Shown here piece after piece: positions 54,697-63,779 of a stretch of DNA of 64,000 nt. The DNA is from Marinibacterium anthonyi. GTDB lineage: Bacteria > Pseudomonadota > Alphaproteobacteria > Rhodobacterales > Rhodobacteraceae. Each line of letters starts with the position of its first letter. The first letter of the stretch is position 1. Below the pieces are notes generated by a model. That model saw nothing but the letters and a program-made list of their open reading frames with translations, did no database searches and was not told the origin of the DNA. The position numbers were made by a program, and so were the translations under genes. The stretch covers positions 2,777,501 to 2,841,500 of the forward strand of contig CP031585.1 in NCBI GenBank assembly GCA_003217735.2, written 5' to 3'.

Positions 54697-55836
54697 TTAC
54701 AGGAACACCCGTTCCACGAACCAGTACGCGCCGATCAGCGCAATCACGGCCGAGGCCGGGTTGGCGATGCGGGCGCGGTACCACCACTTGTGGCCGAACC
54801 AGGCGCCCACCGCCAGGAAGGCGAAGGCCAGCACCGACAGCTGGCCGAATTCCACGCCCACGTTGAACCCGATCAGTGCCGGGAAGAACTGCGCCCGCGG
54901 CATGCCGACGTTGGCCAGCACGCTGGCAAAGCCCAGCCCGTGCAACAGGCCAAAGCCAAAGATCACCACCGGTCGCCACCGCGTCAGATGGCCCAGGAAG
55001 ATATTTTCCAGCGCCACGTAGCAGATCGAGGCGGCGATCAGCGGCTCGACGATCGAAAGCGGCACGCTCACCCAGCCAAGCGCCCCAAGCGCCAGCGTCA
55101 CCGTATGGGCCAGAGTGAAGGCCGAAACCTGCCACAACAACGTCCGCCATCCGATGCTGAGGAAGAACAGCCCCAGCACGAACAGGATGTGATCCAGCCC
55201 CAGCGGCACGATATGCTCGAATCCCACCGGGATGTATTGCGCAAAGACCTTCAGCCCCGACACCTGCGCGCCCCCGTCCAGCGGGATCGGCGGCGTCGAC
55301 TGCCCGCCCTGCAGGATGCCGGTATAGGGCGCCTCGACCCCGATCTGGCGCAGCACCAGCGCCCCGGCCCCGGCCGGCCAGCTCAGCACCATGTCCGCCG
55401 CCAGCGGCGGCAGGCTGCCCCGGATCACCAGGGTCGAGCTGCGGGCAAGGGCGGGATCGCCCATGGGCCCCGGGTCGAAGCGTTCAACGTGCATCATGAC
55501 GCGGCCGCCGACATCGACCACCAGCTCGTCCAGCCAGGCCGAGATGAAGGGCACGAACCGATCCGACAGCGCCTCGGGCTCCAGCGCGCGCAAGCGGTCG
55601 TAGATGGCGCCGCGATCGGTGGAATCCGTGTTCTCCAGACCGTCCAGGTCCAGCCCGGCCAGTAACGCTTCGGCATTCAGACGGAATTCGATGGTCAGTT
55701 CGGTGCCGTTCACCGAGAAATCCGCAACCGTCGGGGCAACTTCATGCGCCCGTGCGGGCTGCACGGACATCAAGACGATTGACAAAAGCGCAGCCAGACA
55801 CAGCTTCAGGCTGTGCAGGAAAGGAAAGTGCAGCAT
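54697..55836 (-). CDS. HupE/UreJ family protein, probable metal (Ni/Co) permease
   Basis: 379 residues. Signal peptide 1-30 ending in PARA, so the mature protein begins HEVAP. A periplasmic domain of about 160 residues is followed by six or seven membrane spans with GLDHILFVLGLFFLS, HTVTLALG and GLLHGLGFA, the HupE/UreJ_2 motifs with membrane His. Predicted to import nickel or cobalt. Divergent start overlaps that of the DUF4198 gene by two bases. Confidence 0.85.
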   Translation of the reverse strand: MLHFPFLHSLKLCLAALLSIVLMSVQPARAHEVAPTVADFSVNGTELTIEFRLNAEALLAGLDLDGLENTDSTDRGAIYDRLRALEPEALSDRFVPFISAWLDELVVDVGGRVMMHVERFDPGPMGDPALARSSTLVIRGSLPPLAADMVLSWPAGAGALVLRQIGVEAPYTGILQGGQSTPPIPLDGGAQVSGLKVFAQYIPVGFEHIVPLGLDHILFVLGLFFLSIGWRTLLWQVSAFTLAHTVTLALGALGWVSVPLSIVEPLIAASICYVALENIFLGHLTRWRPVVIFGFGLLHGLGFASVLANVGMPRAQFFPALIGFNVGVEFGQLSVLAFAFLAVGAWFGHKWWYRARIANPASAVIALIGAYWFVERVFL

Positions 55837-56632
55837 GTCGCTCTCGTGTTACGTCTTTGGTCTTGTTGCCTGTATGGCAGCGACGCCCGCACTAAGCCAC
55901 GAATTTTGGCTGGAACCCCAGGACTACACGCTGCAGGCGGGAACACCGCTGACCGCGCAGCTCATGAACGGTCAGAATTTCACCGGGCAGAGCCTCAGCT
56001 ATTACGAACCGCGCATCGCCCGGTTCGACATGATCCGCGGCGGCACCGTTCTGCCCGCCAAGGGGCGCACCGGCGACATTCCCGCGCTGGTGGCCGACCT
56101 GCCCCGGGACGGGCTTTGGACCATCGTGCACGAGACCCGGGCGCAGCCGCTGACCTACGACACCTGGGCCAAGTTCGAAGCCTTTGCCGAACACAAGGAT
56201 TTTCCCGATATCCGCGCCCGCCATGACCGGCGCGGCCTGCCCGAGGACGGCTTTGCCGAACGCTACACACGTCACGCCAAGACGCTGGTGGCGGTGGGCG
56301 ACGGGGCCGGCGCCGATGTCGTCACGGGGATGGAGACCGAGTTCGTGGCGCTCGCCAACCCCTATACCGACGACATGACCGAAGGGCTGCCCGTGCGGCT
56401 TCTGTACCAGGGCGCGCCACGCGGCGATGCGCAGGTGGAAATCTTTGACCGTGCGCCCGATGGCACGGTCAGTGTCACCAGGACCCGCACCGACAATGCG
56501 GGCGAGGCGCGGATCGCGGTCGCGCCGGGCCATGACTACCTGCTGGACGGAGTCGTGCTGCGCGAGGCGCCGCCCGACAGCGACGCGGTGTGGGAAACGC
56601 TCTGGGCGGCGCTGACCTTCGCGGTCCCCTGA
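55835..56632 (+). CDS. DUF4198 domain periplasmic protein
   Basis: 265 residues. Short signal peptide MSLSCYVFGLVACMAATPALS, mature start HEFWLEPQ. The DUF4198 beta-sandwich with GHDYLLDGVVLREAP at the end is the fold of NikK-type metal-uptake subunits. Paired with the divergent HupE-like permease. AAAGGAAAG upstream. Confidence 0.85.
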   Translation: MSLSCYVFGLVACMAATPALSHEFWLEPQDYTLQAGTPLTAQLMNGQNFTGQSLSYYEPRIARFDMIRGGTVLPAKGRTGDIPALVADLPRDGLWTIVHETRAQPLTYDTWAKFEAFAEHKDFPDIRARHDRRGLPEDGFAERYTRHAKTLVAVGDGAGADVVTGMETEFVALANPYTDDMTEGLPVRLLYQGAPRGDAQVEIFDRAPDGTVSVTRTRTDNAGEARIAVAPGHDYLLDGVVLREAPPDSDAVWETLWAALTFAVP

Positions 56633-56684
56633 GCCGGCCGCGTAAGGCTTGCGGGCGCAGGATTTTCCGGCCATTGGTTCGGGC

Positions 56685-57584
56685 ATGACACGCGATCCCG
56701 CCTCCGACATCCTGTGCATCGGCTCCGTCCTGTGGGACGTGATCGGCCGCGCGCCCTTGCACATGCGCCAGGGCTCGGACGTGCCCGGCCGCATCAGCCG
56801 CCTGCCCGGCGGCGTGGCCCTGAACATCGCCATGACGCTGGCCCGCTTCGGCATGCGCCCCGTGCTGCTGTCGGCCGTGGGCCGCGACGCCGAAGGCGAC
56901 GAGCTGACGCGCGCCTGCCAGGGGCTGGGGCTGGTGACCGATCATCTGTATCGCTCCGACGACCTGCCCACCGATCGCTACATGGCGGTCGAGGGCGCCA
57001 ATGGCCTGATTGCCGCCATCGCCGATGCCCATTCGCTGGAAGCCGCCGGCGCCAAGATCCTGCGCCCCCTGCTGGGCGGCGCCCTGGGCAGTGAAAATGA
57101 CCCCTACGACGGGCCCATCGCGCTGGACGGCAACCTGACGGTCGCCCTGCTGGACGACATTTCCAGGCACCCTGCCTTTGCCCGCGCCGACCTGCGTGTC
57201 GCGCCCGCCTCGCCCGGCAAGGCGGACCGGCTGCTGCCCTTCCTGGCGGCGGGCCGCGCGACGCTTTACGTCAACCTCGAAGAGGCCGGTCTGCTGTCGG
57301 GGCGCACCTTCGCGACATCGGGCGAGGCCGCGCGGCACCTGGTGGCGCGCGGCGCTGCCCGCGTGCTGGTCACCGATGGCGGCCAGGCTACCAGCGACGC
57401 CGACGCCACCGGCTGCATCACCGAAACCCCGCCCGAAGTCATGGTGACCCGCGTCACCGGCGCGGGCGATACCTTCATGGCCGCCCATATCGCCGGCGAG
57501 GCCCGCGGCCTGGCCCGCGAAGAGGCCCTGCACGAGGCGCTGTCTGCCGCGGCCACCTATGTCTCCGGAGGACACGAAGCATGA
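56685..57584 (+). CDS. psuK: PfkB carbohydrate kinase, probable pseudouridine kinase
   Basis: 299 residues. Ribokinase-fold start ILCIGSVLWDVIGRAP, GGVALNIAMTLARFG, and anion-hole VTGAGDTFMAA. Overlaps psuG by ATGA, which points to pseudouridine to pseudouridine 5'-phosphate. ATG 56685 has no strong ribosome site. Confidence 0.9.
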   Translation: MTRDPASDILCIGSVLWDVIGRAPLHMRQGSDVPGRISRLPGGVALNIAMTLARFGMRPVLLSAVGRDAEGDELTRACQGLGLVTDHLYRSDDLPTDRYMAVEGANGLIAAIADAHSLEAAGAKILRPLLGGALGSENDPYDGPIALDGNLTVALLDDISRHPAFARADLRVAPASPGKADRLLPFLAAGRATLYVNLEEAGLLSGRTFATSGEAARHLVARGAARVLVTDGGQATSDADATGCITETPPEVMVTRVTGAGDTFMAAHIAGEARGLAREEALHEALSAAATYVSGGHEA

Positions 57585-58498
57585 TCGATCTCGTCTTCAG
57601 CACCGAAGTTTCGGCCGCGCAATCCCAGGGCCGGCCCATCGTGGCGCTGGAAAGCACGATCATCACCCATGGCATGCCCGCCCCCCGCAATGTCGAGGTC
57701 GCGCGCAAGGTCGAGGACATCATCCGCGCCGAAGGCGCCGTGCCCGCCACCATCGCGGTGCTGCAGGGATCGCTGCACATCGGGCTGGAAGCGCATGCGC
57801 TGGACACCCTGGGCCGGGCACAGGACGTCGCCAAGCTGTCGCGCGCCGACATGGCCGCGTGCCTGGCCACCGGCGGCACCGGGGCGACCACCGTGGCCGC
57901 GACGATGATCGCCGCGCGGCTGGCGGGCATCGACGTCTTTGCCACCGGCGGCATCGGCGGCGTGCACAAGGGGGCCGAGACCAGCTTTGACATCTCGGCC
58001 GACCTGCACGAGCTGGCGCAAAGCGCGGTCACCGTGGTCGCCGCCGGGGCCAAGGCGATCCTCGATCTGCCCAAGACGCTGGAGGTGCTGGAAACGCTTG
58101 GCGTGCCGGTCATCGCCTATGGACAAGACGATTTCCCCGCCTTCTGGTCGCCGTCCTCGGGGCTGAAGGCGCCGCTGCGCATGGACGATCCCGAAACCAT
58201 CGCCCGCGCCCACCTGATGCGCGCCGCGCTCGCCCTGCCCGGCGGTCAGCTGATCGCCAACCCGATCCCCGCGACCGACGCCATCGCCGCCGAAACCCTG
58301 GCCCCGATCATCGCCCGGGCACAGGCCGACGCCGACGTGCAGGGCATCACCGGCAAGGCGGTCACCCCCTTCCTGCTGCAGCGGATTTTCGAGGTCACAG
58401 AGGGCCGGTCACTGGAGGCCAACATCGCATTGGTGGAAAACAATGCCCGCCTGGCGGCACGGATTGCCCATGCCATAGGCAGCGCCCCCCACATTTAA
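57581..58498 (+). CDS. psuG: pseudouridine-5'-phosphate glycosidase
   Basis: 305 residues. [47 protein letters not shown] and SSGLKAPLR are family motifs; the Lys in VHKGAE is the Schiff-base site. Splits pseudouridine phosphate into uracil and ribose 5-phosphate. Confidence 0.95.
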   Translation: MIDLVFSTEVSAAQSQGRPIVALESTIITHGMPAPRNVEVARKVEDIIRAEGAVPATIAVLQGSLHIGLEAHALDTLGRAQDVAKLSRADMAACLATGGTGATTVAATMIAARLAGIDVFATGGIGGVHKGAETSFDISADLHELAQSAVTVVAAGAKAILDLPKTLEVLETLGVPVIAYGQDDFPAFWSPSSGLKAPLRMDDPETIARAHLMRAALALPGGQLIANPIPATDAIAAETLAPIIARAQADADVQGITGKAVTPFLLQRIFEVTEGRSLEANIALVENNARLAARIAHAIGSAPHI

Positions 58499-58572
58499 CA
58501 ATCGATGACCGGCAACCCATTGTCGGCGTGCGCGGGCGTTCCTAAGTTTAACCGGCCGACACTGGGATACAG

Positions 58573-59289
58573 ATGACAAAGCGCCACACTCCGGAGCCGC
58601 CCCGCAAGGCTGGCCTTCTCTTCAGACTACGGTCCTCGTTCCTGACAGGTATCGTCGTGATCACGCCGGTGGCGCTGACGATCTGGCTGATCTTTGCCGT
58701 GGTCACCTGGGTCGACAAGGTCGTCCTGCCGTTCGTGCCCGACAAGCTGCTGCCGCAGAACCTGATCAACGTGAACTTCTTCGGCGTCGGCGTGGTGATC
58801 TTCCTGGTCTTCACCATCGTGGTGGGCTGGATCGCCAAGGGTCTGATCGGCCGGTCGCTGATCCGCCAGGCCGAAAACATCGTCGACCGCATGCCGGTGG
58901 TGCGCACCATCTACAACGGCATCAAACAGATATCCGAAACCGTCTTTGCCCAAAGCGAACGGTCCTTTGAAAAGGCTGTCCTGGTGGAATATCCCCGCCG
59001 CGGCATCTGGGCCATCGGCTTCATCTCGACCCATGCCAAGGGCGAGATCCTGCGCCGCGCCGGCAATGGCGAAAAGATCATGAGCGTCTTCGTCCCAACC
59101 ACGCCGAACCCGACCTCGGGCTTCCTGCTGTATTTCCCGGCCGACGACGTCATCGAACTGGACATGTCGGTGGAAGAGGCGGCCAAGCTGGTGATCTCGG
59201 CCGGCCTGGTCTATCCGTCCGAAAAGCCCGACGACGACGATGTAGCCAACCTGCTCAACCGCCGCCAGCGCATCCGCGAGCACGCCTGA
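58573..59289 (+). CDS. DUF502 membrane protein
   Basis: 238 residues. Two membrane spans (about 24-48 and 70-92), then VVRTIYNGIKQISETV and PTTPNPTSGFLLYFP, the DUF502 hallmarks. Function unknown. Confidence 0.9.
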   Translation: MTKRHTPEPPRKAGLLFRLRSSFLTGIVVITPVALTIWLIFAVVTWVDKVVLPFVPDKLLPQNLINVNFFGVGVVIFLVFTIVVGWIAKGLIGRSLIRQAENIVDRMPVVRTIYNGIKQISETVFAQSERSFEKAVLVEYPRRGIWAIGFISTHAKGEILRRAGNGEKIMSVFVPTTPNPTSGFLLYFPADDVIELDMSVEEAAKLVISAGLVYPSEKPDDDDVANLLNRRQRIREHA

Positions 59290-59307
59290 CAGGCGTGCCC
59301 GCGCCGT

Positions 59308-60342
59308 TCAGCTGTACATCGCCACCATGTCGACGCTGCTGCGCTTGCCGATGTCGTCGATATGGTTCGACAGGAACGCCTCGGCCGAGGCCCGCCCCGC
59401 CGCCTTCAGCTGCATCAGCACGGGCGGCGACGGCACGGTCTTGGTGGCCACCGACAATTCATTCATCAGCGCGTCATCGGCGATCATGTGCAGGTACAGC
59501 CGCCGCATGCGCCCCTCGGGCAGCGTGCCGTCGTCCAGCAGGCGCTGGACAAAGGCGATGGCCCGCATCTCGCGCAGGATCGAGGTGTTGAACCCGATCT
59601 CGTTGATCCGGTTCTGGATCTGCTGCGGCGTCACGGGCAGGTCCTCGCGCACCAGCGGGTTGATGTTGATGACCACGATGTCCTGCGGCAGGTCGCGGCT
59701 GAACAGCGGGAACAGCGCCGGGTTGCCCGTGTAACCGCCATCCCAATAGGCCTCGATCTTGCCGGTCACCGGATCCTCGATCTCGACCGCCTTGAAGATC
59801 GTCGGCAGGCAGGCCGACGCCAGGATCGCATCCGTGGTGATCTCGGCCCCCGAAAACACCCGGATCTTGCCGGTGCGCACATTGGTGGCGCAGATGAAGA
59901 ACGCCGGGCCGCCCTGGGAACAGACCCGTTCATAATCGAACCCCGTCACCACCGACCGCAAGGGGTTGGCGTAGAACGGCCCGTAGGAATAGGGCGACAT
60001 GATCCGCGACAGGGTCTCGCCCATCTGGTAGGCTGGCGACAGCTCGATCGCACGGGCGACGCGGCGCGGGTTCACGCCTTCCATCCAGTCCGTCCAGCCG
60101 GGCTCGTCGATGGCGCCCATCTGGCTCCACAGCCAGTCAAGCTGTTCGCGCGCGCCCTCGGCTCCGCCGGTCACCATCCCGGCCTTCAAGGCCGCGCCAT
60201 TCAGCGCCCCCGCCGAGGTCCCCGATATCCCGGCGATCTCCAGCTCCGGTTCTTCCAGCATCCGGTCCAGCACGCCCCACGTATAGGCCCCGTGCGCCCC
60301 GCCACCCTGCAGTGCCAGGTTGATCCGCTTCTTTCTTGCCAA
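59308..60342 (-). CDS. patatin-like phospholipase family protein
   Basis: 344 residues. Oxyanion loop GGGAHGAY (13-20), nucleophile S43 in GTSAG, and Asp in DGGYTGN. Cytoplasmic lipid acyl hydrolase; alphaproteobacterial relatives are linked to polyhydroxybutyrate metabolism. Convergent with DUF502. Confidence 0.92.
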   Translation of the reverse strand: MARKKRINLALQGGGAHGAYTWGVLDRMLEEPELEIAGISGTSAGALNGAALKAGMVTGGAEGAREQLDWLWSQMGAIDEPGWTDWMEGVNPRRVARAIELSPAYQMGETLSRIMSPYSYGPFYANPLRSVVTGFDYERVCSQGGPAFFICATNVRTGKIRVFSGAEITTDAILASACLPTIFKAVEIEDPVTGKIEAYWDGGYTGNPALFPLFSRDLPQDIVVININPLVREDLPVTPQQIQNRINEIGFNTSILREMRAIAFVQRLLDDGTLPEGRMRRLYLHMIADDALMNELSVATKTVPSPPVLMQLKAAGRASAEAFLSNHIDDIGKRSSVDMVAMYS

Positions 60343-60382
60343 GTTACCCGCCTTTCCAAGGGGTCCACGTGCCCCTGTGCTT

Positions 60383-60429
60383 CATCTTTGCCCAAGTACC
60401 TCCGGGGGTCCGGGGGCAGCGCCCCCGTC
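60383..60429 (+). repeat. dispersed intergenic repeat, copy 7 (short)
   Basis: Core variant TTTGCCCAAGTACCTCC followed by GGGGGCAGCGCCCCC. Unlike most copies it lies between divergent genes (patatin and ppk2). Confidence 0.65.
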
Positions 60430-60507
60430 ATCCTCACCCCCGTCTTCCTCGGCCCCGTCTTCCTCGGCCCCGTCTGCAGGCCCGTCTTCAGCGCCCGTCT
60501 TCAGGCC
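60423..60507 (+). repeat. imperfect 12-15 bp tandem repeat before ppk2
   Basis: CCCCGTCTTCCTCGG occurs twice in a run of related units (CCCCGTCATCCTCA, CCCCGTCTGCAGG, CCCGTCTTCAGCG, CCCGTCTTCAGG). Possible slippage-prone spacing between divergent promoters. Confidence 0.75.
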
Positions 60508-60673
60508 CGCCACCCGTGACGTTCCAACCAGACACCATGTAATCGCGCCCCTTGCAAATGCTATGGCACGGCCCGCACGGGTTCGGTGCGCCGGCCCGCC
60601 AGCGGAAACAGTCACATTGATGTTGGAAATCTTCTGCTAGAAGCATGCTGCCAGAAACGACAGGAGCCCCGGA

Positions 60674-61594
60674 ATGCCCGACGACAGCAAGAAAGACCCC
60701 GCCCTCGACTGGCTCGAAGCCGAACTGGCCGACACGCTGGACGAGGATTTCGAGCTTGAGCTGTCGGAACCGGCCCTGTCGATGGAACTGCGCCGCCTCT
60801 ACCGCGAAGCGCATCCGCCCACGCTGGAACGCAAGGATTACTTCCAGCAGCTTCTGCGCCTGCAGTCGGAACTGATCAAGCTGCAGGACTGGGTGCAGAA
60901 TAGCGGCGAGAAGGTCGTCGTGATCTTCGAAGGCCGTGACAGCGCCGGAAAGGGCGGTGTCATAAAACGTATCACCCAGCGGCTGAATCCGCGTGTCTGC
61001 CGCGTGGTCGCCCTGCCCGCGCCCACCGACCGCGAGAAGACCCAGTGGTATTTCCAGCGTTACGTGCCGCACCTGCCGGCGGCGGGCGAAATCGTGCTGT
61101 TCGACAGGTCCTGGTACAACCGGTCGGGCGTCGAACGGGTGATGGGCTTTGCCACCGAAGACCAGGTCGAACAGTTCTTCGAGGACGTGCCGGAATTCGA
61201 ACGGATGCTGGTGCGGTCCGGGGTGCGGCTGGTGAAATACTGGTTCTCGATCACCGATGCCGAACAGCAGCTGCGGTTCCTGATGCGCATCCATGACCCG
61301 ATGAAACAATGGAAACTGTCGCCGATGGACCTGCAAAGCCGCGTGCGCTGGGAACACTACACCAAGGCCAAGGAAGACACCTTCGCGCGCACCAACATCC
61401 CCGAGGCGCCCTGGTACATCGTGCCCGCCAACGACAAGAAACGCGCGCGGCTGAACTGCATCGATCACCTGCTCGGCATGGTGCCCTACCAGCCGGTCGC
61501 GCACGAGGAGATCAGCCTCCCGGACCGGGTGCACAACGAACAATACGAGCGCGCCGTGTTGCCGCCCGAGCTGTACGTTCCATCGAAATATTGA
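60674..61594 (+). CDS. ppk2: polyphosphate kinase 2
   Basis: 306 residues, one-domain PPK2. Walker A GRDSAGKGG (87-95), lid DRSWYNRSGVER (144-155). Transfers phosphate between polyphosphate and NDPs. The long acidic N-terminus (EDFELELSE) is typical of class I. Fits with the Pho genes in function but not in position. Confidence 0.95.
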   Translation: MPDDSKKDPALDWLEAELADTLDEDFELELSEPALSMELRRLYREAHPPTLERKDYFQQLLRLQSELIKLQDWVQNSGEKVVVIFEGRDSAGKGGVIKRITQRLNPRVCRVVALPAPTDREKTQWYFQRYVPHLPAAGEIVLFDRSWYNRSGVERVMGFATEDQVEQFFEDVPEFERMLVRSGVRLVKYWFSITDAEQQLRFLMRIHDPMKQWKLSPMDLQSRVRWEHYTKAKEDTFARTNIPEAPWYIVPANDKKRARLNCIDHLLGMVPYQPVAHEEISLPDRVHNEQYERAVLPPELYVPSKY

Positions 61595-61710
61595 CCCTGC
61601 CTGCGGCTGCGGTGCACGTCGGGGGACATCCCGGCGCTGCCTGCCGCCCGGCGCTCTCCATCCTGTGATGCGGCAATGTCTCGACAGGCCCGCGCGGCTC
61701 CCGTAGGGCC

Positions 61711-61740
61711 AAAAAAAAACGCCGGCACGAAGCCGGCGTT
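61711..61740 (-). terminator. intrinsic terminator on the - strand
   Basis: 9-bp stem AACGCCGGC/GCCGGCGTT (61732-61740 with 61718-61726), loop TTCGT, then a run of nine T on the - strand. No protein gene is transcribed into it from that side. Confidence 0.85.
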
Positions 61741-61787
61741 CAGTTATTGAGGCAGGTTTCATACAGGCAAGAAACCTATCGAGCAGT
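61711..61787 (-). ncRNA. candidate small RNA, about 77 nt
   Basis: Promoter at 61822-61794 and terminator at 61740-61711 frame a transcript starting near 61787 (A). It has a 5' hairpin AGGTTTC-N10-GAAACCT (61777-61754) and the terminator hairpin, with a single-stranded linker between. The 299-bp gap between ppk2 and the peptide-binding protein has no ORF of coding quality. Not recognised as a known RNA family. Confidence 0.6.
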
Positions 61788-61793
61788 GCCTTT

Positions 61794-61822
61794 GTTATAA
61801 GCAATTCTCGGCTCGCATCCAA
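61794..61822 (-). promoter_or_regulatory. sigma-70-type promoter of the small RNA
   Basis: On the - strand TTGGAT (61822-61817), exactly 17 bp, TATAAC (61799-61794; five of six to TATAAT). It is the best consensus promoter I saw in the window. Confidence 0.65.
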
Positions 61823-61893
61823 GCTAAAAGTTTGAAAATGCGTAAATCCGGGCCTACGCTCGGCGCGCAATAAAATAAGGGCAGGACAGGTTT

Positions 61894-63726
61894 ATGGGCA
61901 AAACAAGACATAAAATTTTCGCAGGAACTCCCGCATTTGTGGCGCTCGCACTGGCTCTTGCCACCGCCGCGCCCAGTTTCGGAGAATCGTCCCATGGCAT
62001 AGCTATGTACGGTGATCCCGCCCTCCCACCTGATTTTGTGTCCCTCCCCTATGCCAACCCCGACGCCCCCAAGGGCGGAACCGTGGTTTTCGGCAATACC
62101 GGAGGTTTCGATTCCCTTAATCCCTTCATCGAGAAGGGCACCGTCCCCTGGCAGCACAGCTTCTGGTCCTACGAGTCCCTGATGGGCAGATCCTACGATG
62201 AACCGTTTACCTTGTATGGGCTTCTGGCCGAATCGGTGACCACTCCGGATGACAGATCCTGGGTTGAATTCACCCTGCGCCCCGAAGCCAGATTCTCGGA
62301 CGGCACGCCGGTGACCGTCGAGGACGTGATGTGGTCCTACGAGACGCTGGGCACCGAAGGGCACCAGCGCTACCGGTCGTTCTGGGCCCAGGTCGACAAG
62401 ATGGAACAGACCGGCCCGCGCTCGATCCGCTTCACCTTCAAGTCCGACAACCGCGAACTGGCGCTGATCGCCGGGATGCGTCCGATCCTGCAAAAGGCCC
62501 AATATGAGGGCCAGAACGGGAGCAAGGATTTCACCGCCTCGGGGCTGGACACCGTGCCGATCGGCACCGGCCCCTACGTGGTCACCGATTTCGAAGCCGG
62601 CCGGTCCGTTACCTACACCCGCAACCCCGACTACTGGGGCAAGGACCTGCCGTTCCGGCGCGGCACCAACAACTTCGACACGATGCGGCTGGAATTCTTC
62701 GGCGACGGCGTCGCGCTCTTCGAAGCGTTCAAGGCCGGCGACATCTCGGCCGTGCGCGAATTCAACGCCGAGGCCTGGTCGCGCGACTACGATTTCCCCG
62801 CCGTCCAGCGCGGGGATGTCGTCCTGTCCGAGATCCCCGACCAGAAGCCCACCGGCATGACCGGGCTGGTGATGAACACCCGCAAGCCGTTCTTTTCCGA
62901 CTGGCGGGTGCGCGATGCGATGATCCATGCCTTCAACTTCGAATTCATCAACGAGGCCATCACCGGCGGCGCGCAAAGCCGCATCCAGTCCTATTTCGCC
63001 AATTCCGATCTGGGCATGCAGGCCGGCCCCGCCACCGGCCGCGTCAAGGACTTCCTGGACGCCTATGGCGACGCCCTGCCCGACGGCGCGCTGGACGGCT
63101 ATGCCCTGCCGGTGTCCGACGGGACCGAACGGAACCGCAAGAACATCCGCGTCGCCATCAAGCAGCTGCAGGATGCCGGCTATACGGTCGAAGACGGCCA
63201 TCTGACCGGCCCCGACGGCCCGGTGACCTTCGACATCCTGTTGCAGCAATCCGACAAGGAAACCCGCACCGCCGTCGACATGTTCTTGCCCGCGCTGGAA
63301 CGGCTGGGCATCCCGGTGACCGTCACCGTGGTGGACAGCGCCCAGTATACTCAGCGGATGCTGGATTTCGACTTCGACATGACCTCGTTCCGGCGCGCCC
63401 TGTCGCTGTCGCCCGGCAATGAACAGAAACTGTACTGGGGCTCGGACGGGCGCGACACGCCGGGGTCGCGCAATGCCATGGGCGTGGCCAGCCCGGCGGT
63501 CGACGGGTTGATCGACACCATGCTCAGCGTGACCGAGTCCCAGGATTTCACCGCCGCCACCCGGGCCCTTGATCGTGTGCTGACTGCTGAAAGATTGGTC
63601 ATTCCGTTCTGGACTTACGATGTCGGTAGAATTGCACACGTCAGAAACATGCATTTCCCTGCGAAATTGCCCATTTACGGGGACGGACCGGAATTTATGC
63701 CGCAAATGTGGTGGTACGAACCCTAA
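61894..63726 (+). CDS. peptide-type ABC transporter substrate-binding protein
   Basis: 610 residues, SBP family 5, YejA-like. Signal peptide about 1-30 ending in PSFG. GGFDSLNPF, YESLMGRSYDEPFTLYGLLAES and GTGPYVV are family marks. No permease follows inside the window; the next gene is a regulator. Transport of peptides or other small ligands. Confidence 0.92.
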   Translation: MGKTRHKIFAGTPAFVALALALATAAPSFGESSHGIAMYGDPALPPDFVSLPYANPDAPKGGTVVFGNTGGFDSLNPFIEKGTVPWQHSFWSYESLMGRSYDEPFTLYGLLAESVTTPDDRSWVEFTLRPEARFSDGTPVTVEDVMWSYETLGTEGHQRYRSFWAQVDKMEQTGPRSIRFTFKSDNRELALIAGMRPILQKAQYEGQNGSKDFTASGLDTVPIGTGPYVVTDFEAGRSVTYTRNPDYWGKDLPFRRGTNNFDTMRLEFFGDGVALFEAFKAGDISAVREFNAEAWSRDYDFPAVQRGDVVLSEIPDQKPTGMTGLVMNTRKPFFSDWRVRDAMIHAFNFEFINEAITGGAQSRIQSYFANSDLGMQAGPATGRVKDFLDAYGDALPDGALDGYALPVSDGTERNRKNIRVAIKQLQDAGYTVEDGHLTGPDGPVTFDILLQQSDKETRTAVDMFLPALERLGIPVTVTVVDSAQYTQRMLDFDFDMTSFRRALSLSPGNEQKLYWGSDGRDTPGSRNAMGVASPAVDGLIDTMLSVTESQDFTAATRALDRVLTAERLVIPFWTYDVGRIAHVRNMHFPAKLPIYGDGPEFMPQMWWYEP

Positions 63727-63779
63727 GAGACGCGGGATCACGCTTGACGTGGCGAAAACCTCTTCGTAGGTCACCCAGC

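Noticed and set aside
61595-61893. Short protein antisense in the ppk2-binding protein gap
   Set aside because: The open frame there reads through the terminator stem and T-run, which argues against coding.
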